A stretch of DNA of 64,000 nt from Noviherbaspirillum_A sp047237965 (GTDB lineage: Bacteria > Pseudomonadota > Gammaproteobacteria > Burkholderiales > Burkholderiaceae_D): the NCBI RefSeq assembly GCF_047237965.1, contig NZ_JBDFLX010000001.1, forward strand, positions 1,550,001 to 1,614,000. Direction: 5' to 3'. Below are positions 32,642 through 43,300 of this stretch, piece by piece. Within the stretch, counting starts at the first letter, position 1; each line of letters starts with the position of its first letter. The position numbers and the translations under genes are program-made. The notes under the pieces are model-generated. The model worked only from the letters and a program-made list of their open reading frames with translations. It was not told the DNA's origin and made no database searches.

Positions 32642-35600
32642 GTGCTCCCAGCGTACATGATGATTGGCTGTCGCTGATCGAGATCTCTGGTCCTTTTCTC
32701 GCCGTTCCCGTTCTGAAGGAAGCCTTTCCGCAAGGGCTGGAAGAACTTGATGCCACCAAGCGCAAACGCCTGCGCCAAGCCTACGAGGAATGGCGCGAAG
32801 CACTGGAATTGGAGGACGCCCAGTTCCCCGAGTTGCACGGTGCGTGGATCGACGAGGTGCTGTCGCGTGGCCTTGAGCTTGATGAAGACGGTAAAGGTGA
32901 CGTTCTCAAACGCGCCGACTGGGGCGCCGCTAACCTCAAAGCCAGTTTGCCCGAACACGGCGTGACGCTGTCGCCTGATCTTGCGGTGATTGATGAACAG
33001 CGCGCCAACAAGCCGCTACTGCTGATCCAAACCTATGCGCAGGATGTCGACCTTGATGCCACCCTGAAGCAAGACGGATGGGCCGCCAAACCTGCCGATC
33101 GCATGGTTACTTTGTGCCGTTCGTTGGGTTGCCGGCTCGGACTAGTGACCAACGGCGAGCGCTGGATGCTGGTGGATGCCCCGGTGGGTGCAGTTACCAC
33201 CTTTGCCAGTTGGTATGCCCGCATCTGGAGCCAAGAGCCTATTACCCTGCAGGCCTTTGTGCACCTGCTCGGCATTCGTCGTTTCTTTGTCGACGAATCT
33301 GAACAACTGCCCGCACTGTTCGATCGCTCCCTGAAGTTCCAGGACGAAGTCACCGACGCCCTTGGCGAGCAAGTACGCCGCGCCGTCGAAGTATTGATTC
33401 AGACGCTCGACAAAGCCGACCAGGATCGCAATCGAGAGCTACTGCACGGCGTCAAGGAACCCGAGCTGTATGAGGCCGCGCTCACGGTGATGATGCGCTT
33501 AGTGTTCCTGCTCTCCGCTGAGGAGCGTGGCCTACTCTTGATGGGAGACGAGCGCTACGAGGCCAATTACGCGCTCTCCACCTTGCGCATGCAGTTGCGC
33601 GAAGAATCTGAGGAAATCCTTGAGCGCCGCTGGGACGCCTGGTCACGCTTGTTGGCGATCTTCCGCGCGGTGTTTGGCGGTATTGAGCACGAAAACCTGC
33701 GCCTGCCTGCCTTGGGCGGTTCGCTGTTTGATCCCGATCGCTTCCCTTTCCTCGAAGGTAGGGCCAAAGGCTCCAATTGGCGCAGCGATGCAGCCAAGCC
33801 GCTGCCCATCGACAACCGCACCGTGCTGCTGTTGCTAGAGGCCATTCAACAGTTCCAGGGCCGCACGCTGTCTTACCGTGCATTGGATGTCGAACAGATT
33901 GGCTACGTGTACGAGGGTCTACTCGAACGCACCGTCAAGCGCACCGATGAAGTCACGCTGGAACTGGATGCCACCAAGAGCGCCAAGACGCCATGGGTCA
34001 AGCTGGCCGAGCTGGATTCGGCGCGTTTGGATGGTACTGCGCGAATGGCCGAGTTGCTGCAAGAACGCTCCGGCAGTTCCGTCAGCCGGGTACGCAATGA
34101 TCTGGCCAAAGCTGTCGACGACACCCTGGCCGACCGCCTGCTGACCGCTTGTCAAGGCGATACCAAGCTCCGCGATCGCGTAAAACCCTATGTCCATCTG
34201 CTGCGCACCGACCCATGGGGCTATCCGCTGGTCTATCCCGCAGGTGCCTTCATCGTCACCACCGGTTCCGACCGGCGCGAAACCGGCACCCACTACACGC
34301 CGAAATCGCTGACCGAAGCCATCGTCGCCGAGACTCTCACCCCGGTGGCCTATGTCGGCCCAGCCGAGGGAGCGCCGCGTGATCGATGGACACTGAAATC
34401 CCCTGCCGAACTGTTAGACCTCAAAATTTGCGATCCAGCAATGGGCTCGGGTGCATTTTTGGTTCAAGCCTGCCGTTGGTTGTCTGATCGCCTAGTCGAA
34501 GCGTGGTCACAGGTTGAATCCTTGGGTAAGACCGTGAGTGTGGATGGTGACGTTCTGGAAACAGGAGCGGCTAAAGAACCTCTGCCTCGGGACAGCGAAG
34601 CACGAACGGTGATCTCGCGCCGTCTCATCGCCGAGCGTTGTCTGTACGGCGTCGATTTGAACCCGCTTGCAGTTGAACTAGCCAAACTCTCGATCTGGTT
34701 GGTGACACTGGCCAAGGGGCGGCCTTTTGGGTTCCTTGACCACAACCTGCGTTGTGGCGACAGCTTGTTGGGCATTCACAGGCTGGATCAGCTCACCAAG
34801 CTCTCAATGTCTCCCAGCGGTAAAGGGCAGCAGCGTCTGTTTGGCCAGAACATCGAAAAAGCCGTGCATGAAGCGATTGAGTTGCGCCAGCGTTTGCGAG
34901 AGATGCCAATTCGCGACATCCATGATGTGGAGGCAATGAAGAGGCTAGACGCTAACGCGCGGCAGCGACTATGCATAGCTGAACAAATTTCAGACGCCTT
35001 CATTGGGAGTGTTCTCAGTGCAAACGGCAGTGGCGCTCTACTTGATTCACAAATTGATTCACTTGTTATTCAAGCGAGTGCGGCTATTGACGGGGACAGT
35101 CCGTCAGCGAATGTGCTTTATGCAATTGCACATGAAGGCCTGTCAGTCGATCTCCCAAATGGTGCAGCAAGACGTCGCACATTTCATTGGCCGCTGGAAT
35201 TCCCAGAGGTTTTTCAATCCGAGAGATCGGGCTTTGATGCCATGGTTGGCAACCCGCCTTTTCTATGGGGAATGAGAATTTCCACGACGTTCGGATCAAG
35301 TTACCTAAAGTACCTGGAGCAGAAAGCCCAGTCTTCTTTAGGGGCTGCAGATTTATGCGTGCACTTCTTGCTTAGATCTGACGAGATTACATCAAGCTCA
35401 TCGACAACAGGTTTCATCCTAGTTGATACGATTTCTCAAGGTGATACCCGTGAGGTTGGTCTTGGAAAGCTGCTCTCTAAGAATCTGGCAATTATATGGG
35501 CGCAATCAAGTACGCCATGGCCAGGCAAAGCGTCGGTGAAAATTTCACCGCTGGTTATTCGAAAAGGTGACTGGAAAAACTTTTCCAAATTAGATGGAAA

Positions 35601-36690
35601 AATGGTGGACTCGATTGATTCAAGGCTGTCTGATCAGTCGGAAGAGCCTCAGCCTGCCAAGCTACATGGCAGTGAGAACCTGTCGTTCGTTGGGCACTAT
35701 TTAATGGGCCAGGGATTTACTCTGACAGATGGTGAAGTTGAACAACTACTCAAGAAAGAACCAAGTGCAAAGGAAGTGATATTTGATTATTTGCGAGGCG
35801 AAGATGTTAATCAACAACCATCCCAACGCACTCAACTTTCTGTAATCAACTTTGGGAACAGAACTCTAGAGGAATGCGAGCAACGATTTCCAATTACTCT
35901 CAACCGAATTCGAGAGTTAGTTAAGCCGGAACGAGATCTTCAAAAACGCAAAGCTAACCGGGAACGCTGGTGGCAATATGCTGAACAGCGGCCTGGCCTA
36001 AACAAAGCAATCGCAAGACTCGAAAAGGTAATTGTTCAACCATTCACAAGTAAATATTTGTCATTTACTTTGATGCCAGCACGAATGGTCTTTGCCTCTC
36101 CGATGGTAGTAATTGCATCTGATGATTTAGGCCTCCTTGGAGTCTTGCATAGTTCAATTCATGATTGCTGGGTGAGAAAATACTCCTCAAGAATGGGCGA
36201 TCGTATCAGGTATGCATCTTCAGATTGTTTTGAAACATTTCCCTTTCCAAACATCACCAATCGTATACGAAGCTCCGCGGAGGATTTTTATCAAAAGCGT
36301 CAAACTTTATTGACTGCGCTCGAAATTGGCGTGACCAGTCTCATCAATAAATTGAATGATGCAAATGAAGACTCGGCTGAAATTCAGGGTCTTAGGATGG
36401 CGTTGCGCTCTCTTGATGAGGCAGTTGTTGAAAGCTACGGATGGTCGGACATCCAGTTAGAGCACGGCATTACTGATGTATCTAAAGATGAACGTTTTTC
36501 AATTTCGGAGGGCTCTAGAAAAGAGTTGCTTAGACGGTTGTTAACTCTAAATCTTCAACGCCATAAGGAAGAGTTTCTCCAAAACCAAGCATTAAGTGCA
36601 GAATTAAAAAAAGTTAGCAAAGGTCGATTACGTTCCAATATCTCGCATTCAATGAGTTCGGGTGACTTGTTTGACGGAGAGAAGGCATGA
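32638..36690 (+). CDS. drmMI: DISARM N6-adenine DNA methyltransferase DrmMI
   Basis: A 1350-residue class I methyltransferase of the large Eco57I-like type. The SAM-binding motif CDPAMGSGAF is near residue 599 and the catalytic NPPF (GNPPFLWG) near residue 872. The long N-terminal region is typical for DrmMI. It should mark host DNA against DISARM. Start and stop both overlap neighbours by ATGA junctions, so it is translationally coupled to drmD and the KAP gene. From about 34,950 to 36,660 the DNA turns clearly AT-rich while the first 2.3 kb are GC-rich. That part covers the catalytic NPPF and the target-recognition region. Confidence 0.9.
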   Translation: MSAPSVHDDWLSLIEISGPFLAVPVLKEAFPQGLEELDATKRKRLRQAYEEWREALELEDAQFPELHGAWIDEVLSRGLELDEDGKGDVLKRADWGAANLKASLPEHGVTLSPDLAVIDEQRANKPLLLIQTYAQDVDLDATLKQDGWAAKPADRMVTLCRSLGCRLGLVTNGERWMLVDAPVGAVTTFASWYARIWSQEPITLQAFVHLLGIRRFFVDESEQLPALFDRSLKFQDEVTDALGEQVRRAVEVLIQTLDKADQDRNRELLHGVKEPELYEAALTVMMRLVFLLSAEERGLLLMGDERYEANYALSTLRMQLREESEEILERRWDAWSRLLAIFRAVFGGIEHENLRLPALGGSLFDPDRFPFLEGRAKGSNWRSDAAKPLPIDNRTVLLLLEAIQQFQGRTLSYRALDVEQIGYVYEGLLERTVKRTDEVTLELDATKSAKTPWVKLAELDSARLDGTARMAELLQERSGSSVSRVRNDLAKAVDDTLADRLLTACQGDTKLRDRVKPYVHLLRTDPWGYPLVYPAGAFIVTTGSDRRETGTHYTPKSLTEAIVAETLTPVAYVGPAEGAPRDRWTLKSPAELLDLKICDPAMGSGAFLVQACRWLSDRLVEAWSQVESLGKTVSVDGDVLETGAAKEPLPRDSEARTVISRRLIAERCLYGVDLNPLAVELAKLSIWLVTLAKGRPFGFLDHNLRCGDSLLGIHRLDQLTKLSMSPSGKGQQRLFGQNIEKAVHEAIELRQRLREMPIRDIHDVEAMKRLDANARQRLCIAEQISDAFIGSVLSANGSGALLDSQIDSLVIQASAAIDGDSPSANVLYAIAHEGLSVDLPNGAARRRTFHWPLEFPEVFQSERSGFDAMVGNPPFLWGMRISTTFGSSYLKYLEQKAQSSLGAADLCVHFLLRSDEITSSSSTTGFILVDTISQGDTREVGLGKLLSKNLAIIWAQSSTPWPGKASVKISPLVIRKGDWKNFSKLDGKMVDSIDSRLSDQSEEPQPAKLHGSENLSFVGHYLMGQGFTLTDGEVEQLLKKEPSAKEVIFDYLRGEDVNQQPSQRTQLSVINFGNRTLEECEQRFPITLNRIRELVKPERDLQKRKANRERWWQYAEQRPGLNKAIARLEKVIVQPFTSKYLSFTLMPARMVFASPMVVIASDDLGLLGVLHSSIHDCWVRKYSSRMGDRIRYASSDCFETFPFPNITNRIRSSAEDFYQKRQTLLTALEIGVTSLINKLNDANEDSAEIQGLRMALRSLDEAVVESYGWSDIQLEHGITDVSKDERFSISEGSRKELLRRLLTLNLQRHKEEFLQNQALSAELKKVSKGRLRSNISHSMSSGDLFDGEKA

Positions 36691-37232
36691 CCGCTCGCTC
36701 CGCTGACCGTCCCAGCTCAAACCCGCAGGACGATATGTTCGAGCACGCTCCGTTCGCTGAAAGACTTTCTGACAGCATTTGTCGCTACCCCGGCAATGAT
36801 GGCTTGGTGCTGGCGCTCTATGGTCCGTGGGGTTCGGGAAAGTCCACGGTACTGAGTTATGTGCAGCACTTCCTGGAACAGCGCCCGGAGGCCGAACAGC
36901 CTGTCATTGTGACCTTCAATCCGTGGTGGTTCTCCGGCCAGGAAAACCTCGCTCGCGCTTTTCTTGACCAGTTGCAGGCCGTACTACCCACCCAAAGCAA
37001 GAAGTTTAAAAAACTGGGCGATCTGCTGGGCCTTGCCGAAGGTGTCGGTGGTCTGATCGACCTGAGCGGTATGACTGGCGGCGCGGCTGGCATGATCGGC
37101 AAAGTCCTCGGCATGGTCGCCAAGCGCAAGCCCAAAGACATTCAAGCGCTCAAATGTGAAATCAGAAAAATACTGAGAGCAACAAGGCTAACAAAGCGCG
37201 TATGCCGTTATTGGCAATTATTAAAGGGATAG
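36687..37232 (+). pseudogene. KAP-family P-loop NTPase, truncated after Walker A
   Basis: A 181-residue remnant. The first 155 residues are a convincing KAP domain start: APFAERLSDSI, the Walker A GPWGSGKST, then VTFNPWWFSGQENLARAFL and a hydrophobic Gly-rich segment that in KAP proteins is a membrane insertion. Full KAP NTPases run to 500-900 residues and carry a Walker B (DDIDR), which is absent. The sequence stops resembling the family just after DIQALKCEI, at about base 37,160, and ends in unrelated ATRLTKRVCRYWQLLKG. It is probably cut by the event that brought in the next two genes. It could still be made as a short peptide. Confidence 0.7.
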
Positions 37233-37236
37233 AAGG

Positions 37237-39117
37237 ATGAAACAGTACCGACTGAATGTTGATCCACGCATCCTGGAGTTGCTTGGACCGAATCTTTATA
37301 CCAATATTTACTACGTCTTAGCAGAGTTGATCGCCAACGCATATGACGCTGACGCAAAAAACGTCTATATTATTTCCGCTAAAGATGAGGTTCGCGTCGA
37401 AGATGACGGACACGGAATGTCGTATGAGGCCGGAGACATCGATAGGTACTTGAATGTCGCAGGCGTCTCCAGAACCTCTGACGAGGACTCGAAGACCAAG
37501 TCCGGTAGGCGTCGCAAGATGGGGCGCAAAGGCGTAGGCAAACTCGCAGCCCTCTCTGTTTCAGAAAATGTCGAAATCTTGACAGTCGCCAATGGTGAAC
37601 GGTCTGGCTTCGTTTTGGCACGACGTCCAGAGAACGGCAACGAATTAAAGGCTATTGAGGAAGACAAGATTGTTTTTGAGCGTGTTACGGACCATGGCTC
37701 CGCCATCGTCATGCGCAACCCGCAGTACCGGCTTCACAAGACATTGGATTCGGTCAAGCGCAACCTCCTCAAGATATTTCCTTTGGTTGGTGCGGATTTT
37801 AAAATCCATATCATCCGTGGCGAAGAGAAGTTGACTATTGATGATTTCGATCGAAGCGTAATGCGGGAGCTTAGTACGCTCATCACGCTCGGAGACAAGT
37901 TCGCACCATTGTGTGATCTTGTACCGGATAGCTACCCAGGTAAGAGAGGTGATCTGGTCGATGCACGGGAAAGGACAACCCGTCCGCTTAACTTGAAAGC
38001 GAACGACGGGATAGTGCACGAATACTCGTTAGTAGTTGAGGGATGGATCGGGACTTACAAATCAACACGTGGACGAAAAGCCGAAATGACGGATTTTCCG
38101 GACAACTTCATCTCGCTCTTCGCCAATGAGAAGATGGGTGAGTTCAACATCCTTCCGGTCGTTGGTCAGAACAAGCTCAATGAGGTGTATGTCGTCGGTC
38201 AGTTGCATGTAAATATTTTTGAGCTTTCGGAATTACCTGATATGGCTCTGAGCAATAGGCAAGGCTACAAATCCGACGACCCACGCTATGTGGTTGTGCG
38301 CGATTACGTGCGAAGCGAGTTACTTGCTGATATTTTAAAAATGCGAGAAACGTTTGCAGACCTTGCGAATGCTGAGAAGAAGCGACTCAAAGATGAGGAT
38401 CAGAAGGGTAACGAGGAAAAATTGAGGCGATCTGTTGACGCTTTCCGGAAGAAAGCCAGTGAAGACGCAGCTCAGGATTTAGTGAAGCTTGGATCCAATG
38501 TGTCGCGTGAAGCGATGCAAGAAGCGATATCTAGATCAATCAACGCCAACAGCCCTGACATTGGTTTGAAAGTGAAAGTGGACGCTCAGAAGAAGAAGAT
38601 ACTGATCAGCCAAACCTTTCCAGACAAGTCGTTTGCTGACATCGTTTACCAAATGCTCATCTTCAATAATGTACATGCCGATGAAATTCTGTATACCAAC
38701 TGCGATGACGAGGTATGCCGGGTGCCAGAAGGTCGTGGCGTCTATGACTACCTTCGCGAGTTCTTTGTTGAGAGCTACTCAACGCAGAAGATATATGTAC
38801 TCTTCGTAACCAGCGAGAACACGAAGGTTTCGTGGGGCGCCATAACGGAGGTTGGTGCTTCGTGGATCACCAAAGTCGATCATAAGATCTTTAACATTCA
38901 TCCCTTCAGGCCCGAGCATCCTCTCAACGATGAGATGCAGTGGCAAAGCACCAATCGGCAAGAGCCAACCAAAGGCGAACTTTGGATGATCCCGCTGAAT
39001 GCAGATGTTTTTTGCCAAAAAATCGAAGCTGTTTGTGATTTGCTTGGCTATGTGAAGAAAGCGAGAGTAGACAACAAAGCTTACCTTGGTACGCTGGTGT
39101 CCATTCGAGGCGCCTGA
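37237..39117 (+). CDS. GHKL (HSP90/MORC-like) ATPase with C-terminal TIR-like domain
   Basis: A 626-residue protein. The N-terminal GHKL fold shows AELIANAYDADA (E30, N34, D37), the G1 box DDGHGM (56-61) and the G2 box GRKGVGKLA (96-104), which bind ATP as in HSP90, MutL and MORC. A charged helical linker covers about 360-440. Residues 453-560 fit a TIR domain: strand A KKKILISQTFPDKS, a mid segment DEVCRVPEGRGVYDYLREF, then IYVLFVTSEN and AITEVGASW, where E538 occupies the place of the catalytic glutamate of NAD-degrading TIR domains. I infer an ATP-dependent sensor or clamp that triggers NAD depletion. It overlaps the following nuclease gene by one base (TGATG). The TIR call is by motif only. 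Confidence 0.75.
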   Translation: MKQYRLNVDPRILELLGPNLYTNIYYVLAELIANAYDADAKNVYIISAKDEVRVEDDGHGMSYEAGDIDRYLNVAGVSRTSDEDSKTKSGRRRKMGRKGVGKLAALSVSENVEILTVANGERSGFVLARRPENGNELKAIEEDKIVFERVTDHGSAIVMRNPQYRLHKTLDSVKRNLLKIFPLVGADFKIHIIRGEEKLTIDDFDRSVMRELSTLITLGDKFAPLCDLVPDSYPGKRGDLVDARERTTRPLNLKANDGIVHEYSLVVEGWIGTYKSTRGRKAEMTDFPDNFISLFANEKMGEFNILPVVGQNKLNEVYVVGQLHVNIFELSELPDMALSNRQGYKSDDPRYVVVRDYVRSELLADILKMRETFADLANAEKKRLKDEDQKGNEEKLRRSVDAFRKKASEDAAQDLVKLGSNVSREAMQEAISRSINANSPDIGLKVKVDAQKKKILISQTFPDKSFADIVYQMLIFNNVHADEILYTNCDDEVCRVPEGRGVYDYLREFFVESYSTQKIYVLFVTSENTKVSWGAITEVGASWITKVDHKIFNIHPFRPEHPLNDEMQWQSTNRQEPTKGELWMIPLNADVFCQKIEAVCDLLGYVKKARVDNKAYLGTLVSIRGA

Positions 39118-40319
39118 TGGTGAGAGTCGTTCCGCACGCTGACCTGGCTCTTTCCAATTTAATTGTCGATGCAGTTTACGAAAGTAGTGTCGACGGCCAA
39201 CTTGCGGGGGAGCCCATATCCAGGTTGTTGCCAGGTTCCGGAAACATGGGCGGCTTCCGCGTTTCGGGCCGAGGTGATAGAAAGAATTGGGTGGTCTTGT
39301 TCACTACGGGTGAGGACCGAGACTGGCCTGACTTTCTTGACATGAACACAGGTAAGTTCAATTATTTTGGGGACAACAAAACCCCAGGTCACGAGCTACA
39401 TGACACGCGAGCTGGTGGAAACAAAGTACTTCGGCACGCTTTTTCTCGCTTGCACGATGATGTGTCGCCTCGTATTAATGTGTCGCCTTTCTTCATCTTC
39501 AAAAAGCATCAAACAAAAAATGGGGCTCGGTCAGTCCAATTCAAAGGCCTAGCAGTGCCAGGTTTTCCTGGTATGTCTGCAACTGAGGATCTCGTGGCTG
39601 TTTGGAAGTCTACCGATGGCCAGCGCTTCCAGAACTATCGCGCCACATTCACTATTTTGGACGTCCCGGTAGTTTCAAGGCTTTGGCTTGCAGACTTGGC
39701 AGCTGGCAGACCGAGTACTGAAAGCGCACCGAAGGCCTGGCAGGATTGGGTGGCGACTGGAAGATATCATCCGCTTGTTGCTGAACCTACGACAGTCATT
39801 CGATCAGTAGACCAGCAAACGCCAGACACCTTGCTAAAAGGGTCGATCTTGGAATGCGTTTGGACGCATTTCCAAGACACGCCTATTGCTTTCGAGGCGT
39901 TTGCCGCTCGTATTTATCAGATGACAGATTCAAGAGTCATCATTGATGAAATTACTCGTGGAACGATTGATGGTGGGCGCGATGCTATCGGTCGATACCT
40001 GCTCGGTTTGGCCGATGACCCGGTATATGCAGAGTTCTCTCTAGAGGCGAAGTGCTACCGTCCACCGATAAATGGTAAAACACCCAATACGGTGGGCGTT
40101 AAAGAAGTTTCTCGCCTTATCTCTCGTATTCGACATAGACAGTTTGGAGTACTAGTTACTACATCTTTGATCGCCCGGCAGGCTTACGAAGAGGTCCGGG
40201 AAGACCGACATCCAATCTTGTTTCTTTCCGGACGAGACATTTCTGAGATATTGATCGCGAACGGTTTCAATACCGTAGAGCGTGTGGCGGTGCTTTTGGC
40301 CAGTGAATTTAAAGTTTGA
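39117..40319 (+). CDS. Modification-dependent restriction endonuclease, AspBHI/Mrr-like
   Basis: A 400-residue endonuclease. The N-terminal half (FRVSGRGDRKNWVVLFTTGE...LDMNTGKFNYFGDNKTPG...LRHAF) resembles the SRA-like N-domain of AspBHI enzymes that read 5-methylcytosine. The C-terminal domain is an Mrr-type PD-(D/E)xK nuclease: FEAFAARIYQM, IDGGRDAIGR with D289, and FSLEAKCY with E310 and K312, followed by FGVLVTTS and ILFLSGRDISEIL. All catalytic residues are present. It is coupled by TGATG to the GHKL-TIR gene and overlaps the drmA region by 4 bases, so the three are expressed together. The modification specificity is inferred from the family. Confidence 0.8.
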   Translation: MVRVVPHADLALSNLIVDAVYESSVDGQLAGEPISRLLPGSGNMGGFRVSGRGDRKNWVVLFTTGEDRDWPDFLDMNTGKFNYFGDNKTPGHELHDTRAGGNKVLRHAFSRLHDDVSPRINVSPFFIFKKHQTKNGARSVQFKGLAVPGFPGMSATEDLVAVWKSTDGQRFQNYRATFTILDVPVVSRLWLADLAAGRPSTESAPKAWQDWVATGRYHPLVAEPTTVIRSVDQQTPDTLLKGSILECVWTHFQDTPIAFEAFAARIYQMTDSRVIIDEITRGTIDGGRDAIGRYLLGLADDPVYAEFSLEAKCYRPPINGKTPNTVGVKEVSRLISRIRHRQFGVLVTTSLIARQAYEEVREDRHPILFLSGRDISEILIANGFNTVERVAVLLASEFKV

Positions 40320-40327
40320 GGATCGTT

Positions 40328-43300
40328 ATGTCAGAGCAGATACAAAATAAAAGCCTCAACGCATGGATAGCCATTGACCATGGCCTTGCTGCCGATTTCA
40401 CGCTGGCACAGTACACACTGCGGCTGAAGGGCGAGCATTCGCTGTATCAAGCCATCGAGAATAATGATTGGGTATTGATCCTGAGCAGCACTGGTCTCAT
40501 CACACGAGTCGGGCGGGTGCTGCGGCTTCGTTCCAGTCTGGAGACCACCACGATCTTCTTCGATCGCATGCTGCTGGTCGATCCGGCGATTCCGATTGGC
40601 CTTACATCGCTCACCTCGCCATCTTCTGGCAGCGTTGGTCGTGTTCAGTGGACGGACTTCCTAGAGTCGCTCCCAAAGGCATTGCACAAGACCATCGCCG
40701 AAGTACCGACCATTGAGGATCAGGCCTATATCCGCGAATTGCTGCAGCTAGCCGTAATGGACGACCTGCTCGGCCCAGCTGGCGGCCCCCATGAACGCAT
40801 TGTCGATATGGGTGTGCGCGACCGCTACCTGGTTGGCAAACTGGCCCCACGTGAGGCCGCGCAGGGTGGCATTGAGGGGTTGGACGGTCCACTGGCCAAT
40901 GACGACGCAGAAGAGCCCACGGAGGCTAAGGCGCCCGGACGGCACGAGCCGGGTGCGGAGTTTGGAACGGCTACCGGGCGTGTGGAGCCGGAGTCGGATT
41001 CGGCTGATGAGATTGATGCTGCCAGCAACCAGTCGCTGGTGCCCAGCAGCCTCGGCATGACCTTCTGCGTCGATGGCGATGCCGATCGGATCGAGATCGA
41101 AGCGCGCTGGGGCAGGTATGAGCGCAGCGATGAGCACGAGATTTTCCGTACCCGCAAGAACAAGGAAACCGGTGCCGAAGTGCAGACCAAGGCCAAGGTC
41201 TGGCAACGTATTCCCTGTGGCGGCAAGATCGTGCTGCCGCTGACCGAGGGAGTGATTCCGCATCAGGCACCCGACAACGAGTTTCCCGAAGTGCGCGTGC
41301 AGGGTTCCATCCGGGCCAAGAATGCCAATGGCGATCGACTGGTCACGTTGTTCCTGGTGAATGCACAGGAAGAGCCTCCCACCAACCGCGACACGGCGTG
41401 GGTGTTCCAGCCCGTGCTGATCGTGCGTTCGGAGAAGGATGCCGCCAAGCGCGCAATCTTCCGGCGCAGGCCGGTGTTGGATGCCGACGGTATGGACCCG
41501 GAGCGTGAAGCTCTGGAGATGATCTACCGCAACCGCGTCGAGTTCGCCGTGGGTCACGGCGTCGCCGTCCATGCCGAAACGGCAGAGGACGTGACGCTGG
41601 CCACCGAGGTGCGCACTACGGTGATGCCACAGTACGAGGTACAGGTGACAGAGACTCCCGGGCTAGATCCAAGCGATCGCCCGGCGATGCGCGAGATGGT
41701 TAGTAGTGGTTTACTCGATATGCAGCGGCTGGCGGCTTTGGACATTGATCCGCTGGTCGACGCCCTGAGCATGCTGACCAAGGACTACGCAGCGTGGATT
41801 GATGAACAGCGTGCTCGCGTCGGAGCAGAAGTGACCGGCTACGACGCCCAGTCGCAACACGCGATGGACCGCTGCCAAGAGATCCACACCCGCCTGCAGC
41901 AGGGTATCGACACGCTGAAAAGCAATGAGAAAGCGCTGGCCGCGTTCCAGTTTGCCAACCGGGCGATGGCGACGCAACGCGTGCGCAGCCAATACGCGCT
42001 GGCCATGCGCCGGGGCGAGGATGTCACCATCGACAAGTTCGATGTGCTGAAGAACCGCAGCTGGCGTCCGTTCCAATTGGCGTTTCTTCTGCTTTCGATT
42101 CCGTCAATGGCAAACCCGAGCCACCCGGATCGGGTTGAGCCCGTAGAAGCCTACGCCGATCTGCTGTGGTTCCCGACCGGTGGCGGTAAGACCGAAGCCT
42201 ATTTGGGCGTGGCGGCCTTCACCATGGCCATTCGGCGCATGCAGGGTAATCTTGGCGGGTTCGACAGTTCGCGCGGTTTGGCCGTGATCATGCGCTACAC
42301 GCTCCGCTTGCTGACGCTGCAGCAGTTCCAGCGTGCCACAGCATTGATTTGCGCCATGGAAGTATTGCGCCGACAGGCGCTGGACAAGGACGACAAATCG
42401 CTCGGCACGGAACCCTTCACCATCGGCCTGTGGGTTGGCAACAAGGTAACTCCGGGTACGACTGAGGACAGTCACCGCGCTATTGAGGACGTGCGCAACC
42501 CTGGCAAGTACAACGCAGGAGCTGCATCACCCGCGCAACTCACCAGTTGCCCGTGGTGTGGTTCGGAAGTGGCACCCGGACGGGATGTGGAGGTCGACAG
42601 AGGCTCTGGCCGCACTTTCGTCTATTGTGGCGACAAGAAAAGCCGCTGCGATTTTTCCAAAGGTAAGTCCAGCAAGCAGGCGCATCCAGGGATTCCGGTA
42701 CTGGTTGTAGATGAAGAGATATACCACCGCCCACCAACCATGATGATCGCCACCGTGGACAAGTTCGCCATGATGGCTTGGCGTGGTCAAGTGCGCACAT
42801 TGTTTGGTCGAGTCGGACGGGAATGCGAGCGCCACGGGCTACTTTGGCAGGGTGCCGATTGCAATGGCAATCACCAGGCTGGTAAAGGGCTTCCTTCTTC
42901 GAAGGTAAAGACCATCAGCCCTATCCGCCCGCCTGACTTGATCATTCAAGATGAGTTCCACTTAATCAGTGGCCCGCTGGGCACCATGGTAGGTTTGTAT
43001 GAGACGGCCGTGGATGAACTGTGCGGCTGGACGCTTAATGGCAAAACGGTCAAACCGAAGATCATTGCCTCCACGGCAACGGTCCGTAAAGCCAAGGAAC
43101 AAGTGAATAACGTCTTCATGCGCCGTGTTTCGGTGTTTCCCCCGCACGGACTGGATGTGGAAGACAACTTCTTCTCGGTGCAACGACCGATCGAAGAAAA
43201 ACCGGGGCGGCGTTACCTTGGCGTGTGCTCACCTGGCAGTTCACGACCTGCGATGTTGATCCGCGTCTACACCGCGTTTCTGACGGCAGCGCAGGAACTG

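Noticed and set aside
37237..39117. Reading the GHKL protein as a histidine kinase
   Set aside because: It lacks an H-box/dimerisation domain and the ATPase motifs are at the very N-terminus, as in HSP90/MORC proteins.
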